Source of the DNA: Strongylocentrotus droebachiensis
Lineage: Eukaryota; Echinodermata; Echinoidea; Camarodonta; Strongylocentrotidae
Direction: 5' to 3'
Length of the DNA: 64,000 bases
Assembly: GCA_035222895.1 (NCBI GenBank)
Contig: JAVYIG010000604.1
Coordinates: forward strand, 62,001 to 126,000
How positions within the stretch are numbered: position 1 is the first letter of the stretch; each line of letters starts with the position of its first letter. A program made the translations under genes and the position numbers. The notes below the pieces were generated by a model. It was not told the DNA's origin. It saw only the letters and a list, made by a program, of their open reading frames with translations, and did not search any database. Below are positions 63,907 to 64,000 of this stretch, piece by piece.

Positions 63907-64000
63907 GTGAGTCCATTTGATAGGATCTACAGCAGCACAACACTAATTTGGATAGCATTCTAAAAATGTGTCTAAACTTCATCAAAAACAATAAAAACAT
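63907..64000. other. COP1: Start of COP1 intron 12
   Basis: After donor GATTAG|GTGAGT; the window ends here. Confidence 0.8.

Overview
The window is nuclear DNA from an animal. Its genes are split into many short exons with GT..AG introns, they lie on both strands, and the space between them is packed with SINEs, miniature DNA transposons (MITEs), Helitron-like elements and microsatellites. The mix (tRNA-derived SINEs, TTAA- and TA-flanked MITEs, a TPR-CHAT protein) suggests a marine deuterostome, most likely an echinoderm such as a sea urchin. The species is inference; the animal origin is firm. No rRNA, functional tRNA, CRISPR array, operon or viral gene was seen.

Three protein genes can be read. 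(1) 1089-2965, plus strand: the 3' part of MRPS2, the uS2 protein of the mitochondrial small ribosomal subunit. Its 5' exon is not resolved and may lie left of the window. (2) 27018 down to 9221, minus strand: a complete 15-exon gene for a roughly 1600-residue protein with N-terminal TPR repeats, a central CHAT (caspase/separase-like) domain and a long C-terminal tail. It is related to vertebrate TTC28. All exon phases join without a stop. The CHAT core keeps its cysteine but has tyrosine where the catalytic histidine normally sits. (3) 35681 to the right edge, plus strand: the first twelve coding exons (393 residues) of COP1/RFWD2, a RING-coiled coil-WD40 E3 ubiquitin ligase. The window ends inside the WD40 part.

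MRPS2 and the TPR-CHAT gene converge across about 6 kb of repeats (3.6-9.2 kb). The TPR-CHAT gene and COP1 diverge from an 8.7 kb spacer (27.0-35.7 kb) that holds a CpG-rich segment, a possible divergent first exon and a long low-complexity zone. The three genes act in different processes (mitochondrial translation, a scaffold or signalling-type TPR protein, ubiquitin ligation), and nothing suggests they work together.

The most unusual content is in the repeats. Four Helitron/Helentron-like elements lack transposase and carry tandem arrays of about 145 bp; most units contain a nuclear-receptor DR1 motif. There is a 1.4 kb foldback, a 109-bp-arm hairpin nested in another transposon, two TTAA-flanked MITE families, a TIR element with a telomere-like core, a MITE hairpin in the MRPS2 3' UTR, a decayed copy of the last TPR-CHAT exon split by a MITE, and a 39-bp duplication of a COP1 splice donor. 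Coordinates were counted by hand and repeat edges may be off by a few bases.
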